A DNA stretch of 64,000 nt, from the NCBI GenBank assembly GCA_900637705.1, contig LR134390.1, positions 3,224,001 to 3,288,000 on the forward strand, read 5' to 3'. This stretch comes from Fusobacterium varium (GTDB lineage Bacteria > Fusobacteriota > Fusobacteriia > Fusobacteriales > Fusobacteriaceae). Positions 31,301 through 42,038 of the stretch are shown piece after piece (within the stretch, counting starts at the first letter, position 1; each line of letters starts with the position of its first letter). The notes beneath the pieces are model-generated. The model did no database searches and was not told the origin of the DNA. It worked only from the letters and a program-made list of their open reading frames with translations. A program made the position numbers and the translations under genes.

Positions 31301-31895
31301 GGGTAATTATAATGGTGGAACTCATATTGCTACACCAGTATTTGATGGTGCTTCTGAAGAACAAGTTAAAGATTATCTTGAAAAATTAGGATTCCCAAGA
31401 AGTGGAAAAGTTGATCTTTATGATGGAAGAACTGGAGAAAAATTTGATAATCCAGTAACAGTTGGAAGAATGTACATGCTTAAACTTCACCACTTGGTAG
31501 AAGATAAAATGCATGCTAGAGCAATTGGACCTTATTCACTAGTTACACAACAGCCACTGGGGGGAAAAGCTCAATTTGGAGGACAAAGACTTGGAGAAAT
31601 GGAAGTTTGGGCACTGGAAGCATATGGTGCATCAAATATACTTCAAGAGATGCTTACTGTAAAATCAGATGATGTTACAGGAAGAACAAAAACATATGAG
31701 GCTATAATTAAAGGTGAAGAAATGCCTGAGCCAGATTTACCGGAATCTTTCAAAGTATTATTGAAAGAATTCCAAGCACTAGCACTTGATGTTGAGTTAT
31801 TTGATAAAGATGATAATGTTATAAATGTAGATGAAGAGTTAAATAAAGAGGATATGACAACTGAATATTCTCCTTTAGCTGAATTTAAAGATTAA
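28395..31895 (+). CDS. rpoB: DNA-directed RNA polymerase subunit beta
   Basis: This 1,166-residue subunit forms one pincer of the polymerase and most of the rifampicin pocket. The rifampicin region reads [20 protein letters not shown] followed by [12 protein letters not shown], with wild-type-like residues (Asp-Gln, His and Ser present). The catalytic-side [15 protein letters not shown] motif and C-terminal [22 protein letters not shown] are complete. The long frame has no frameshift. The C-terminus ends with an acidic stretch. Gap to rpoC is 120 bases. Confidence 0.99.
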   Translation: MGKLVERLNFGRIKERGTMPHFLEFQLDSYEDFLQAKEAPNNRKDKGLESAFREIFPVESSNGDIKLEYVSYELHEAEPPLNDELECKKRGKTYSTSLKVRLRLINKKSGNEIQESLVYFGEVPMMTERGTFIINGAERVVVSQLHRSPGVSFNKEINIQTGKDLFSGKIIPYKGTWLEFETDKNDFLSIKIDRKKKVLATVFLKAIDFFNNNTEIKDYFLETKELDLASIFQKYKNKDELLSVIRTRFEGSFIKEDIYDDETGEVIAEADAVIDEALIEKMIEFKIEKVVYWEVKPEDKLLANTVLNDSTLTKEEAVTEVFKKLRPGDLVTVESARSLIRQMFFNPQRYDLEPVGRYKMNKRLKLNVPEDEILLTKDDIIGTMKYVINLNNGNGHTDDIDNLSNRRVRGVGELLLMQIKAGLSKMGKMVKEKMTVQDSETLTSQSLLNTRPLNALILDFFGSGQLSQFMDQSNPLAELTHKRRISALGPGGLSRERAGFEVRDVHDSHYGRICPIETPEGPNIGLIGSLAIYAKINKYGFIETPYVKVVDGKADFDQIDYLAADEEEGLFIAQADTKIGEDGSLLGDVVCRFGHEIVSISGEKVDYLDISPKQVVSVSAGLIPFLEHDDANRALMGSNMQRQAVPLLRTEAPYIGTGLERKVAVDSGAVVISKTDGKVVYVDAQKIIIEDPEGKEHKYRLLNFERSNQSMCLHQTPLVSPGEEVKAGGVIADGPATKGGDLALGRNILMAFMPWEGYNYEDAILISDRLRKDDVFTSIHVEEYEIEARNTKLGDEEITREIPNISEEALRKLDSKGIITIGSEVGPGDILVGKTAPKGETEPPAEEKLLRAIFGEKARDVRDTSLRMPHGSKGTVVEILELSRENGDELKAGVNKAIRVLVAEKRKITVGDKMSGRHGNKGVVSRVLPAEDMPFLADGTHLDVVLNPLGVPSRMNIGQVLEVHLGMAMGNYNGGTHIATPVFDGASEEQVKDYLEKLGFPRSGKVDLYDGRTGEKFDNPVTVGRMYMLKLHHLVEDKMHARAIGPYSLVTQQPLGGKAQFGGQRLGEMEVWALEAYGASNILQEMLTVKSDDVTGRTKTYEAIIKGEEMPEPDLPESFKVLLKEFQALALDVELFDKDDNVINVDEELNKEDMTTEYSPLAEFKD

Positions 31896-31926
31896 ATAAT
31901 AAGATAAAAAAACTGTTAGGATAAAC

Positions 31927-31955
31927 ATGGGTTATATAAGCAAATAACCCATTTT
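31927..31955 (+). terminator. Terminator-like hairpin between rpoB and rpoC
   Basis: ATGGGTTAT (31927-31935) pairs with ATAACCCAT (31944-31952), followed by TTTTAT. Full termination here would cut rpoC off from rpoB, so partial termination or an RNA processing signal is more likely. Confidence 0.5.
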
Positions 31956-32015
31956 ATCGTCCATATAGATAAAATTATATGTAGCTTTATCTCAATTAAG
32001 GAGGCTTTGCATTTA

Positions 32016-35000
32016 ATGGGAATAAGAAGTTTTGAGAAAATAAGAATTAGATTAGCATCCCCTGAAAAAATAGAAGAATGGTCATATGGGGAAATTACAA
32101 AACCTGAAACTATCAATTATAGAACTTTAAATCCAGAAAGAGATGGTCTGTTTTGTGAAAAAATATTTGGACCAACTAAAGACTGGGAATGTGCTTGTGG
32201 TAAGTATAAAAGAATGAGATATAAAGGTCTTGTTTGTGAAAAGTGTGAGGTAGAAGTAACTAGATCTAAAGTAAGAAGAGAGAGAATGGGACATATTTCT
32301 TTAGCTGCTCCTGTATCTCACATTTGGTACTCTAAGGGAACTCCAAATAAAATGTCACTTATTATTGGATTATCTCCAAAAGAATTAGAATCTGTATTAT
32401 ATTTTGCAAGATATATAGTAACAGAAGCTGGTGAGAGTAACTTAAAAGAAGGAAAAATCCTTACTGAAAAGGAATATAAATTATATAAGCAGTTATATGG
32501 AAATAAATTTGAGGCTCTAATGGGAGCAGAAGCAGTATTAAAGCTTCTTGAAAAAACTCATCTCGAGTCTTTGAGAGATGAATTAGAAAGAGAATTAGAA
32601 GATGTAACTTCTTCACAAAAAAGAAAGAAAGTAGTAAAAAGACTTAAAATAGTTAGAGATTTTATTTCTTCTAATAATAAACCTGAATGGATGATACTTA
32701 AAAATGTTCCTGTCATTCCAGCTGATTTAAGACCAATGGTACAGTTAGATGGGGGAAGATTTGCTACTTCTGACTTAAATGATCTTTATAGAAGAGTTAT
32801 CAATAGAAATAATAGACTTAAAAAACTTTTAGAGATAAAAGCTCCTGAAATAGTTGTAAAGAATGAAAAAAGAATGCTTCAGGAAGCAGTAGATGCTCTT
32901 ATTGATAATGGAAGAAGAGGAAAACCAGTTGTTGCCCAAAATAACAGAGAGCTTAAATCTTTATCTGATATGTTAAAAGGTAAACAAGGTAGATTTAGAC
33001 AAAACTTACTTGGAAAAAGGGTTGACTATTCAGCAAGATCGGTTATTGTTGTTGGACCATCATTGAAAATGAATCAATGTGGAATTCCTAAGAAAATGGC
33101 TCTTGAACTTTATAAGCCTTTCATTATGAGAGAACTTGTAAAAAGAGAACTTGCATCAAATATTAAAACAGCAAAAAAATTAGTTGAAGATGCCGATGAC
33201 AAAGTATGGGATGTAATTGAAGATGTAATTCAAGATCACCCTGTATTATTAAATAGAGCTCCGACTCTACACAGATTGTCTATTCAAGCATTTGAACCTG
33301 TACTGATAGAAGGAAAAGCTATAAGACTTCATCCATTAGTATGTTCAGCATTTAATGCTGACTTTGATGGGGACCAAATGGCTGTTCACTTAATGTTATC
33401 TCCAGAAGCTATAATGGAAGCAAAGCTTTTGATGTTGGCTCCAAATAATATCATTTCTCCATCTAATGGAGAGCCAATAGCAGTACCTTCGCAAGATATG
33501 GTTATGGGATGTTTCTATATGACTAAAGACAGACCAGGGTCAAAAGGAGAGGGAAAATGCTTCTCAAATATAGATCAAGCTCTTACAGCTTATAATAATG
33601 GAGTATTGGACACTCATGCTATAATAAAAGTAAGAATTGATGGTGAGATGGTAGAAACTACTCCAGGAAGAATTATGTTTAATGAAATGCTTCCTGATGT
33701 GGATAAACAATATCATGTAACATTTGGTAAATCACAACTGAAAAAACTTATTGCTAGATTGTATGATGAGCATGGATTTGCAGAAACTGCAGAGCTTATC
33801 AATAAAATTAAGGATTTTGGATATCATTATGGTGCTATGGCAGGGGTTTCAGTAGGAATAGAAGATTTAGAAATTCCAGCAGCTAAAAAAGAAATACTTG
33901 CAAAAGCAGATGAAGAAGTGGCCCAAATAGATGCTGATTATAAATCGGGAAAAATTATTAACGAAGAAAGATATAGAAAAACTATTGCTGTTTGGTCTGA
34001 AGCTACTGAAGCTGTAACTAAAGCAATGATGGATGGACTTGATCAATTCAACCCAGTATATATGATGGCGAATTCAGGTGCCAGAGGTAACATCTCTCAG
34101 ATGAGACAGCTAGCTGCCATGAGAGGTAACATGGCCGATACACAAGGAAGAATCATTGAGGTTCCTATTAAAGCGAATTTCCGTGAAGGATTAACAGTAT
34201 TGGAATTCTTTATGTCATCACACGGGGCAAGAAAAGGACTGGCAGATACAGCTTTAAGAACTGCTGACTCAGGATATTTAACAAGAAGACTTGTTGATAT
34301 TTCACATGAAGTTATAGTAAATGCTGAAGATTGTGGAAGTGAACAAGGAATAGAAGTTGGAGAACTTGTATCAGAAGGTAAAGTTATAGAAAAATTAGAA
34401 GAAAGAATAAAAGGAAGAGTTCTAGCTGAAGATTTAGTACATGAAGGTGAAGTGATTGCTACTAGAAATACTATGATTGGAAAAGAACTTATAGAAAAAA
34501 TAAATGAACTAGGTATCAGAAAAGTAAAAATTAGATCTCCATTAACTTGTTCTTTAGAAAAAGGGGTATGTAAAAAATGTTATGGTATGGATTTATCTAA
34601 TCATAGAGAAATACTTCTAGGAGAAGCAGTTGGAGTTATTGCAGCTCAGTCAATTGGAGAACCTGGTACACAGCTTACAATGAGAACATTCCATACTGGA
34701 GGAGTTGCAACAGCAGCTACTGTAATAAGTGGAATTAGAGCAGAAAACTCAGGTAAAGTTGTATATAGAGATATAAAAATTCTTGAAAATGACACTACTG
34801 GAGAGCAAACAGTTGTAAGTCAGTCTGCTAAAATAATTATAGGAAACTATGACTATGAGATTCCATCAGGATCAATACTTAAAGTAAAAGAGGGAGAAAA
34901 AGTTGAAATAGGAACTACATTAGTAACATTTGATCCATTCCATATCCCTATTATAGCTGACCAAGATGGAAGAATAGAATACAGAGAACTTTATGTAAAA

Positions 35001-35978
35001 GAAAATTATGATGAAAAATATGATGTTACTGAGTATATGGCTATTAAGCCAGTTGAATCAGGAGATATCAACCCAAGAGTTGTAATCTTTGATAACGAGG
35101 GTAATACAAAAGGAAGTTATACTATCCCATTCGGTGCTTACTTGATGGTAAGAGAGGGAGAAGAAGTTAAAAAAGGTCAGACAATAGCTAAAATTATCAA
35201 AGAAGGTGCTGGAACAAAAGATATTACTGGAGGACTTCCAAGAGTACAAGAGCTATTTGAAGCAAGAAATCCTAAAGGTAAAGCAATGCTTACTGATATA
35301 GAAGGTAAAATAGAAGTAACTGGTAAGAAAAAGAAAGGTATGAGAGTTATCATTGTAAAATCGACAACTGATCCAAAAGACTTCAGAGAATATTTAGTAC
35401 CTGTAGGAGAGCGTTTAGTTGTAACTGATGGTATGCTTGTTAAGGCTGGAGATAAAATAACTGAAGGAGCTATTTCTCCATTTGACGTATTGAATATCAA
35501 AGGGCTTGTAGCTGCAGAACAGTTTATACTTGAATCAGTACAGCAAGTATATAGAGATCAGGGAGTAGGAGTTAATGATAAACATATTGAGATTATTGTT
35601 AAACAGATGTTTAAGAAAGTAAGAATTGTTGATTCTGGAGTATCTCTATTCTTAGAAGATGAGGTTGTTGAAAAGAGAATTGTTGATATGGAAAATGCAA
35701 GATTAAAAGAGTTAGGAAAACCTTTAATTAAGTATGAACCAATCATTCAAGGTATAACTAAAGCTGCTGTAAATACAGGAAGTTTTATCTCAGCTGCTTC
35801 ATTCCAAGAAACTACAAAAGTTCTTTCTAATGCAGCAATAGAAGGAAAAATTGACTATTTAGAAGGACTGAAAGAAAATGTAATTATAGGTAAAAAGATT
35901 CCAGCAGGAACTGGATTTAATGCATACAAAAATGTAAAGGCAGTTGAACTGGAAGATAAAGAATTAGAAGAAGAATAA
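32016..35978 (+). CDS. rpoC: DNA-directed RNA polymerase subunit beta'
   Basis: The 1,320-residue catalytic subunit. The N-terminal zinc finger is [22 protein letters not shown]. The active-site Mg motif is [12 protein letters not shown]. The trigger-loop region includes [21 protein letters not shown], and the second zinc cluster has [13 protein letters not shown]. The start is ATG 32016, with AAGGAGG 11 bases upstream. The in-frame TTG at 32007 is only 2 bases from that site and is unlikely. No frameshift is seen. Confidence 0.99.
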   Translation: MGIRSFEKIRIRLASPEKIEEWSYGEITKPETINYRTLNPERDGLFCEKIFGPTKDWECACGKYKRMRYKGLVCEKCEVEVTRSKVRRERMGHISLAAPVSHIWYSKGTPNKMSLIIGLSPKELESVLYFARYIVTEAGESNLKEGKILTEKEYKLYKQLYGNKFEALMGAEAVLKLLEKTHLESLRDELERELEDVTSSQKRKKVVKRLKIVRDFISSNNKPEWMILKNVPVIPADLRPMVQLDGGRFATSDLNDLYRRVINRNNRLKKLLEIKAPEIVVKNEKRMLQEAVDALIDNGRRGKPVVAQNNRELKSLSDMLKGKQGRFRQNLLGKRVDYSARSVIVVGPSLKMNQCGIPKKMALELYKPFIMRELVKRELASNIKTAKKLVEDADDKVWDVIEDVIQDHPVLLNRAPTLHRLSIQAFEPVLIEGKAIRLHPLVCSAFNADFDGDQMAVHLMLSPEAIMEAKLLMLAPNNIISPSNGEPIAVPSQDMVMGCFYMTKDRPGSKGEGKCFSNIDQALTAYNNGVLDTHAIIKVRIDGEMVETTPGRIMFNEMLPDVDKQYHVTFGKSQLKKLIARLYDEHGFAETAELINKIKDFGYHYGAMAGVSVGIEDLEIPAAKKEILAKADEEVAQIDADYKSGKIINEERYRKTIAVWSEATEAVTKAMMDGLDQFNPVYMMANSGARGNISQMRQLAAMRGNMADTQGRIIEVPIKANFREGLTVLEFFMSSHGARKGLADTALRTADSGYLTRRLVDISHEVIVNAEDCGSEQGIEVGELVSEGKVIEKLEERIKGRVLAEDLVHEGEVIATRNTMIGKELIEKINELGIRKVKIRSPLTCSLEKGVCKKCYGMDLSNHREILLGEAVGVIAAQSIGEPGTQLTMRTFHTGGVATAATVISGIRAENSGKVVYRDIKILENDTTGEQTVVSQSAKIIIGNYDYEIPSGSILKVKEGEKVEIGTTLVTFDPFHIPIIADQDGRIEYRELYVKENYDEKYDVTEYMAIKPVESGDINPRVVIFDNEGNTKGSYTIPFGAYLMVREGEEVKKGQTIAKIIKEGAGTKDITGGLPRVQELFEARNPKGKAMLTDIEGKIEVTGKKKKGMRVIIVKSTTDPKDFREYLVPVGERLVVTDGMLVKAGDKITEGAISPFDVLNIKGLVAAEQFILESVQQVYRDQGVGVNDKHIEIIVKQMFKKVRIVDSGVSLFLEDEVVEKRIVDMENARLKELGKPLIKYEPIIQGITKAAVNTGSFISAASFQETTKVLSNAAIEGKIDYLEGLKENVIIGKKIPAGTGFNAYKNVKAVELEDKELEEE

Positions 35979-35984
35979 TATAAT

Positions 35985-36013
35985 AGGAATAGGCGACAAG
36001 GTCGCCTATTCCT
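35985..36013 (+). terminator. Hairpin after rpoC
   Basis: A perfect 13-bp stem, AGGAATAGGCGAC (35985-35997) with GTCGCCTATTCCT (36001-36013), and a 3-base loop. The T tract is weak (GTATTTGTTTC). It probably ends or stabilises the rpoBC message. Confidence 0.7.
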
Positions 36014-36046
36014 GTATTTGTTTCATCTTTCCTGGAGGAAAAAATT

Positions 36047-36924
36047 ATGAGAAGTATGACAGGATATTCAAAACTTACATATCAAGATGAAAGTTTTGCT
36101 ATCAATATGGAACTTAAAAGTGTAAATAATAAAAATTTAAATTTGAAAATAAAACTTCCATACAATTTAAATTTTTTAGAAGGAGCAATAAGAACAGAAG
36201 TTGCTTCAAAAATCAGCAGAGGTTCTTTAGATCTTAAAATAGAATTTGAAGATAAAAGAGAGCTTGGGAAACTTTTTGATTATGATAGAAATTTAAGCTC
36301 AGCTTATATGAATGTACTTAAAGAGATGGAAAATGATTTTAGTGAAAAATTCACAAATAAAATGGATATTTTAGTTAGAAATTTAAATGTTATACAAAAA
36401 AATGATTTTGAAATTGATGAAAATGAGTACTCTTTCTTTGTATTAAAAAAAGTAAATGAGTTACTTATTCCATTTATTCAAACCAGAGAAGATGAAGGTA
36501 AGAGGTTAAAAACTTATTTTCTGGAAAGAATAGATGTTCTTGAAGAAAAAATAACTGAAATAAAAAATATAAAGAAATAGTAGTTGAAAATTATAAAGAA
36601 AAACTTATGGAAAGGCTTGATAAAATCAGAGGAGCTATAGATTTTAAAGAGGAAGATATTCTTAAAGAAATACTTCTTTTTACTGATAAATCAGACATAT
36701 CTGAAGAAATTTCAAGGCTTGACAGTCATATGGAACAGTTAAGAAAAGAAATGGAAAGCAGAGATACAGCAGTAGGAAAGAAAATTGATTTTATTCTTCA
36801 GGAAATATTCAGAGAACTGAATACTACAGGAGTAAAATGTAACCTGTATGATATTTCAAAGCTTATAGTAGAATGTAAAAATGAGCTTGAAAAAATTAGA
36901 GAACAGGCTATGAATATCGAATAG
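36047..36924 (+). pseudogene. YicC/YloC-family endoribonuclease, one frameshift
   Basis: YicC-family proteins are cytosolic RNases that act on stressed or structured RNAs. The N-terminal part starts MRSMTGYSKLTYQDESFAI, the family hallmark, and contains ELKSVNNKNLNLKIKLP. The frame breaks near 36571-36577 (AAAGAAATAG). One added A continues through ENYKEKLMERLDKIRGAI to the C-terminal DUF1732-type end EIFRELNTTGVKC and VECKNELEKIREQAMNIE. The restored protein is 292 residues, a normal length. It heads a short operon with a RemA-like gene, gmk and rpoZ, the same order as the Bacillus yloC-remA-gmk-rpoZ group. Confidence 0.88.
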
Positions 36925-36932
36925 GAGGATAT

Positions 36933-37172
36933 ATGAAACCTATTAATATTGGATTTAACAATATGGTAATGGATATAAGAATAATTGCTGTCATAAATCC
37001 TGATTCAGCTCCAAGTAAGAGGTTGAAAGAGGAAGCTAAACTTCAAAATAGATTAATAGATGCAACTTTGGGAAGAAAAACAAAAACTTTAATAATAACA
37101 GACTCAAATCATGTTATAATGTCAGCTATAAATCCAGAGACGATATCAGCTAGAATAGAGAAAGGAGAATAA
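36933..37172 (+). CDS. RemA-like regulatory protein (DUF370)
   Basis: This 79-residue protein has the DUF370 signature INIGFNNMVMDIRIIAVINP and SAPSKRLKEEAK. In B. subtilis RemA is a DNA-binding activator of biofilm matrix and osmoprotection genes, and forms ring-like oligomers. The role in a fusobacterium is unknown. It lies 8 bases after yicC and 1 base before gmk, the conserved order in Firmicutes. GGAGGATAT precedes the ATG. Confidence 0.88.
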   Translation: MKPINIGFNNMVMDIRIIAVINPDSAPSKRLKEEAKLQNRLIDATLGRKTKTLIITDSNHVIMSAINPETISARIEKGE

Positions 37173-37173
37173 A

Positions 37174-37731
37174 ATGCCAAAAGGAAATCTATATGTAGTA
37201 TCAGGACCTAGTGGTGCTGGAAAATCTACTATCTGTAGACTTGTACGTAAAATGCTTGGAATAAACCTTGCTACTTCTGCAACTACAAGAGAACCAAGGA
37301 CAGGAGAAGTAAATGGAAGAGATTATTATTTTCTTACTAAAGAAGAATTTCTTAAGAAAAGAGAAAATGGAGATTTTTTAGAAACTGCAACAGTTCATGG
37401 AAATTATTATGGAACTTTAAAATCAGAAGTAGAAAATAGAATGGCTAAAGGTGAAAATATAATATTAGAGATTGATGTACAAGGTGGTCTTCAAGTGAGA
37501 GATCAGTATCCTGAAGCAAATCTTATTTTCTTTAAAACACCAACAGAAAAGGATCTAGAAGCAAGACTGAGAGGAAGAAAGACAGATAGTGAAGAAACTA
37601 TTCAACTTAGACTTGCAAATTCTATAAAAGAGTTGGAATATGAGAAAAAATATGATATAACAATAATAAATTATACTGTAGAGCAAGCATGTGATGAATT
37701 GAAAAAAATTATAGAAGAGAAAAGCAAATAG
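37174..37731 (+). CDS. gmk: Guanylate kinase
   Basis: This 185-residue cytosolic enzyme phosphorylates GMP to GDP with ATP. The P-loop is SGPSGAGKST. The GMP-binding region has SATTREPRTGEVNGRDYYFL, and the lid region includes RLRGRKTDSEETIQLRL. It starts one base after the RemA-like gene with GGAGAA as ribosome binding site, so the two are co-expressed. Confidence 0.97.
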   Translation: MPKGNLYVVSGPSGAGKSTICRLVRKMLGINLATSATTREPRTGEVNGRDYYFLTKEEFLKKRENGDFLETATVHGNYYGTLKSEVENRMAKGENIILEIDVQGGLQVRDQYPEANLIFFKTPTEKDLEARLRGRKTDSEETIQLRLANSIKELEYEKKYDITIINYTVEQACDELKKIIEEKSK

Positions 37732-37741
37732 GAGGCTAACT

Positions 37742-37957
37742 ATGAAAAAAGATATAGTTTACGATGAATTACTTGAAAAGATACCTAATAAATATATATT
37801 AACAATAATTAGTGGACAAAGAGCCAGAGAAATAGGAAAGGGAGCTACACTTTTAACTAAATGTAGTAAAAAAGATACTGATATCAAAAAAGCCTTTAGA
37901 GAAATTGCTGATGGAAAAATAGGATATGAATTTGGAGAAGAAGAAGTTGGTGAATAG
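37742..37957 (+). CDS. rpoZ: DNA-directed RNA polymerase subunit omega
   Basis: This 71-residue small polymerase subunit helps beta' assembly. The motif YILTIISGQRAREIGKGA corresponds to the conserved omega helix. Placement right after gmk is the classical order. AGGAGGCTAAC precedes the ATG at 37742. Confidence 0.93.
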   Translation: MKKDIVYDELLEKIPNKYILTIISGQRAREIGKGATLLTKCSKKDTDIKKAFREIADGKIGYEFGEEEVGE

Positions 37958-37958
37958 T

Positions 37959-38944
37959 GTGATAAAAAAACTTTTGATAGTTTTGCTACTTCCAATTATT
38001 TTCATAAGATGTACAGATAAAAAAATGCAGAAATTCGAAAGTGAAAAATTCCTTTTTGGAACTTACATAAAAATAACTGTTTATGACAAGGATGAAAAAT
38101 TAGCTAAAACAGGAATGGAAGAAGCATTTAATGAAATAGAAAGATTAGATAATAAATTTAATAGTAAAATAAAAACTAGTATAATCGGAAAATTAAATTC
38201 AGACCCTAATGTTCCAGTAGAGTTAGATGATGAAGGGCTTATGCTCTTTTCTAAAGTAAGAGAAATGTATGAATTATCGAATAAAAAATATGACATAACA
38301 ATAGGGCCTTTATTAAAGGCATGGGGATTTGGTGAAGTAGGAGAAATTTCTATCCCATCAAAAGAATGTTTGGCTCAAGTACTTCCAGAGATAGATTTTG
38401 ATAAAGTAAAAATAGAAGGTAATCAAGTATATATGGAACCTCCAGTGAATGAAATTGATACTGGATCTTTTTTAAAGGGATATGCTGTATCAAGAGCTAA
38501 AAAAGTAATGGAAGAGCAGGGTATAACAAGTGCCTTTATAACTACTATATCAAGCATAGATGTAATAAATACTAAACCAGAAAATAAACCATGGAGAATA
38601 GGGGTACAAAACCCAGAAAATCCAGAAGAAATACTTGGAATTGTAGAATTAAATGATGAAGGTATGGGTGTATCAGGAGATTATCAAACTTATGTAGAGA
38701 TAGCTGGAAAAAAATATCATCATATTTTAGATAAAACTACTAGTTTTCCAATAAGAGATAAGAAACTGGTAATGGTTATTTGTGAAGATGCTTTTTTAGC
38801 TGATTTGTATTCAACGGCATTTTTTACTATGCCAGTGGAAAAAGTTATGGAATATGCTGAAAATAATAAAAAATGAAAGTTTTAATTGTAGATAAAGATA
38901 TGAAGATATTAAAAACAAAAAATCTTAATTTTTTTAAAAAATAA
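37959..38944 (+). CDS. apbE: FAD:protein FMN transferase (ApbE), frameshift near the C-terminus
   Basis: ApbE covalently attaches FMN from FAD to threonines of exported flavoproteins such as Rnf/Nqr subunits. I favour GTG 37959, right after the rpoZ stop with GGTGA upstream; ATG 37926 lies inside rpoZ with no ribosome binding site. A hydrophobic N-terminus ends IIFIRC, a weak lipobox. Motifs include LFGTYIKITVY, KYDITIGPLLKAWGFG, IDTGSFLKGYAVSRAKK and GVSGDYQTYVE...YHHILDKTTSFPI. The uncorrected frame stops at 38876. One A added in the run at 38868-38873 extends it with KVLIVDKDMKILKTKNLNFF to 38944, a normal ApbE tail, for 328 residues. Confidence 0.85.
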
Positions 38945-38967
38945 GAGGACTTTTTGAATAAAAATGC

Positions 38968-38996
38968 TTGTAATAAATTAAGTTTTCAAATATAAT
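38968..38996 (+). promoter_or_regulatory. Promoter of the membrane pyrophosphatase gene
   Basis: TTGTAA (38968-38973), 17 bp, TATAAT (38991-38996). It lies about 40 bases before the start codon. Confidence 0.65.
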
Positions 38997-39034
38997 GTAG
39001 TGTGTAATTTAAATTAATATAGGAGGATTAAGTA

Positions 39035-41038
39035 ATGGAACATTCATTGATCTATGTTGGAATAGCTGCTGGAATACTTGCATTGATTGCTGCCTTCGGT
39101 TATTCTAAAAAAGTGGAGAGTTATCAAATTAACATTCCAAGAGTAGCGGAAATAACAGACGCTATTAGAGAGGGAGCTATGGCTTTCTTATTAGCAGAGT
39201 ACAAAATATTGGTATACTTTGTAGTAGTAGTAGCTATACTATTAGGAATTTTCTTAAATATTGCAGTTGCAATAACATTTATATGTGGAGCTGTAACTTC
39301 AGCTATAGCAGGAAATGTTGGAATGAGAATAGCAACTAAAGCTAATGGAAGAACTTCAATAGCTGCTAAAGAAGGAGGGCTTTCAAAAGCTCTTGATGTA
39401 GCATTTGCTGGTGGAGCAGTTATGGGGCTTGCAGTTGTTGGACTTGGAATGCTTTTATTATCTATTATGATAATTGTATTTAACTGGGATATGAGTATTG
39501 TTACTGGATTTGGAATGGGGGCTTCATCAATAGCTCTATTTGCAAGAGTTGGTGGAGGAATCTATACTAAAGCTGCAGACGTAGGAGCAGACCTTGTAGG
39601 TAAAGTAGAAGCAGGAATTCCTGAGGATGACCCTAGAAATCCAGCTACAATTGCAGACAACGTTGGAGATAACGTTGGAGACGTTGCTGGAATGGGAGCA
39701 GACTTATTTGAATCATATGTTGGATCTATTATAGCTGCAATGACTATTGGAGCAACTATAGCAAAAGTTACTGGAAATTTTGGATATTTGATTGCACCTT
39801 TACTGATAGCTGCATTAGGAATCATTACTTCTATCTTGGCTACATTGACAGTAAAAACTGAAAATCCAGATGAAGTTTACCATAAATTAGAAAATGGAAC
39901 TAGAATAGCTGGAATTCTTTCTCTAATTGCCTCATTTGGAATAATTAAATTTTTAGGATTAGATATGGGAATATTCTATGCTATTGTTGCTGGATTATTG
40001 GCAGGATTAGTAATAGCTTATTTTACAGGATTATATACAGATACTGGTAAAAAAGCAGTTAACAGAATTGCTGATGCTGCTAAAACTGGACCAGCTACAA
40101 CTATAATTGAAGGATTAGCAGTTGGAATGGAATCTACAGTTGCACCTATTATTATCATTGCCATTGCAATCATTATTGCTTATATGACAGCTGGACTATA
40201 TGGAATCTCTGTAGCTGCAGTAGGAATGCTTGCAAGTACAGGAATGGTAGTAGCAGTTGATGCTTATGGACCAGTAGCTGATAATGCTGGAGGAATTGCT
40301 GAAATGGCAGAACTTCCACATGAAGTTAGAGAATGTACAGATAAACTTGATGCAGTTGGTAACTCAACAGCAGCAGTTGGAAAAGGATTTGCAATTGGAT
40401 CAGCAGCTCTTACAGCTCTATCTTTATTTGCAGCTTACAAAGAAGCTATCCAAATTCAATCTAATCAAGTTCTTGCTATAGATGTTGCTAACCCAGAAGT
40501 AATCGCAGGATTATTTATTGGAGGAATGCTTACATTCCTATTCTCTGCTCTTACAATGACAGCAGTTGGTAAAGCAGCTATGGAAATGGTTGAAGAAGTA
40601 AGAAGACAGTTCAGAGAAATTCCAGGAATCATGGAAGGAAAAGGAAAACCTGATTACAAAAGATGTGTTGAAATTTCTACACACTCTTCATTAAAAGAGA
40701 TGATTCTTCCTGGAATACTAGCAATAGCTGTTCCAGTAGTTGTTGGACTTTGGTCAGTAGCAGCTCTTGGAGGATTGTTAGCAGGATCTCTAGTTACAGG
40801 TGTATTAATGGCTATTATGATGGCTAATGCAGGTGGAGCATGGGATAATGCTAAGAAGCAAATTGAAGCAGGATATAAAGGAGATGGAAAAGGGTCTGAC
40901 AGACATAAAGCTGCAGTTGTTGGAGATACAGTTGGAGATCCATTTAAAGATACATCTGGACCAGCTCTTAATATTCTTATCAAATTAATGAGTATAGTTT
41001 CACTAGTTTTAGTACCATTATTTGTAAAATTTATGTAA
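39035..41038 (+). CDS. hppA: Membrane-bound ion-pumping pyrophosphatase (probably Na+, K+-stimulated)
   Basis: This 667-residue protein with about 16 TM helices couples pyrophosphate hydrolysis to export of Na+ (or H+) across the cytoplasmic membrane. The catalytic loop has [20 protein letters not shown] and [20 protein letters not shown]. The C-terminal half has [37 protein letters not shown] carries Ala where K+-independent enzymes have Lys, so it should be K+-dependent. Na+ rather than H+ is expected from fusobacterial physiology but not proven here. It is a single gene ending in a terminator. Confidence 0.95.
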   Translation: MEHSLIYVGIAAGILALIAAFGYSKKVESYQINIPRVAEITDAIREGAMAFLLAEYKILVYFVVVVAILLGIFLNIAVAITFICGAVTSAIAGNVGMRIATKANGRTSIAAKEGGLSKALDVAFAGGAVMGLAVVGLGMLLLSIMIIVFNWDMSIVTGFGMGASSIALFARVGGGIYTKAADVGADLVGKVEAGIPEDDPRNPATIADNVGDNVGDVAGMGADLFESYVGSIIAAMTIGATIAKVTGNFGYLIAPLLIAALGIITSILATLTVKTENPDEVYHKLENGTRIAGILSLIASFGIIKFLGLDMGIFYAIVAGLLAGLVIAYFTGLYTDTGKKAVNRIADAAKTGPATTIIEGLAVGMESTVAPIIIIAIAIIIAYMTAGLYGISVAAVGMLASTGMVVAVDAYGPVADNAGGIAEMAELPHEVRECTDKLDAVGNSTAAVGKGFAIGSAALTALSLFAAYKEAIQIQSNQVLAIDVANPEVIAGLFIGGMLTFLFSALTMTAVGKAAMEMVEEVRRQFREIPGIMEGKGKPDYKRCVEISTHSSLKEMILPGILAIAVPVVVGLWSVAALGGLLAGSLVTGVLMAIMMANAGGAWDNAKKQIEAGYKGDGKGSDRHKAAVVGDTVGDPFKDTSGPALNILIKLMSIVSLVLVPLFVKFM

Positions 41039-41066
41039 TTATGATATAATAAATAAAATGCTTTGG

Positions 41067-41097
41067 GGACAGCCGAATGGCTGTCCTTCTTTTTTAT
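41067..41097 (+). terminator. Terminator of the pyrophosphatase gene
   Basis: GGACAGCC (41067-41074) pairs with GGCTGTCC (41079-41086) around GAAT, followed by TTCTTTTTTA. Confidence 0.9.
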
Positions 41098-41185
41098 TTA
41101 TATGAAAATTATACCTCATATTTAAATTATTTAATAAATATGATAAAATGTATATAAGATAAAAGTATTTAGGAGGTCATCAGGT

Positions 41186-41776
41186 ATGAAGTTAAATCCT
41201 ATAAAATTAGATGGAGTGTGGAATGAAGGTTACGCTCTGGATTATTTTACTACTAAAAGTGAGTACAAAGGTGAGGATATATTTGGATATCCAGAGTTTG
41301 ATGTAACATATAGCGAAATAGGAAAAGCATTAAATGAATTAAAGTATCATAAAGATTATCTTAAAGCAGTAGAAATAGCCGATGAAGTAGCTGAATATAT
41401 AACAAATAAATGGCAACTTATTGACAAAATAGATGGGATAATTGCTGTTCCACCATCAAAACCTAGAATAATACAACCATTGTTTCAATTAGTTAAATTG
41501 GTTGGAGAAAAGGTAAAAAAACCTATATCTTTGGATTTCTTCAGTAAACTTAGCCCAGAAGAAATAAAAAACCTTCCAGTAGAAAAAAAATTAGATTTAT
41601 TTAAAAATAGTATAAGAAAAAATAGAGAATTAACTAGAAAAGGAAATATCCTCCTCATAGATGATTTATATAGTACAGGAACAACTTTAAAAAGTCTTTG
41701 TGCGTTATTAAAAGATGATATTAATGTAGAAAATATATATGTATTAGTAGTTGCAAAAAGTAGTATAGATAAATAG
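41186..41776 (+). CDS. Phosphoribosyltransferase-fold protein (ComF-like)
   Basis: This 196-residue protein has the type I PRTase PRPP loop ILLIDDLYSTGTTLKSLC near the C-terminus and a VPPSKPR segment (DGIIAVPPSKPR) like ComF/amidophosphoribosyltransferase homologues. The N-terminal part (GYALDYFTTKSEY) lacks the ComF zinc finger. It may act in nucleotide salvage or DNA uptake-related processes; which one is not decidable here. It is monocistronic with AGGAGGTCATC before ATG 41186. Confidence 0.75.
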   Translation: MKLNPIKLDGVWNEGYALDYFTTKSEYKGEDIFGYPEFDVTYSEIGKALNELKYHKDYLKAVEIADEVAEYITNKWQLIDKIDGIIAVPPSKPRIIQPLFQLVKLVGEKVKKPISLDFFSKLSPEEIKNLPVEKKLDLFKNSIRKNRELTRKGNILLIDDLYSTGTTLKSLCALLKDDINVENIYVLVVAKSSIDK

Positions 41777-41783
41777 AAAATGA

Positions 41784-41810
41784 AAGAGCTTTTAGAGAGC
41801 TCTTTTTTTA
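41784..41810 (+). terminator. Terminator after the phosphoribosyltransferase gene
   Basis: AAGAGCT (41784-41790) pairs with AGCTCTT (41798-41804), running into further Ts. Confidence 0.75.
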
Positions 41811-41923
41811 TTGTTTTAAATTTATTTTTAATAAAACCACTAGATAAACATATATATTTTTTTATACTTCTTATAAAAATAAGTACTATTTTAACTTGCT
41901 ATGTTCTAAAAAATAAAAAAATG

Positions 41924-41952
41924 TTGACAAAATAAAAATAAAAAGTTATTAT
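41924..41952 (+). promoter_or_regulatory. Promoter of the nanM-like gene
   Basis: TTGACA (41924-41929), 17 bp, TATTAT (41947-41952). The operator starts exactly 8 bases after the -10 box, as at the two other promoters of this locus. Confidence 0.85.
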
Positions 41953-41960
41953 CAAGTTAA

Positions 41961-41974
41961 TGAACACGAGTACA
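41961..41974 (+). promoter_or_regulatory. Predicted LacI-type operator 1 (nanM promoter)
   Basis: TGAACACGAGTACA, a near-palindrome centred on CG. It differs from site 3 (49392) at three positions and from site 2 (43464) at two. It overlaps the predicted transcription start, so binding should block initiation. Confidence 0.75.
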
Positions 41975-42038
41975 ATTTTAAATTTAAGATTGAGATATTG
42001 AAAACAGTATTTTCATAAATAAAAGTAGGAGGTTTATC

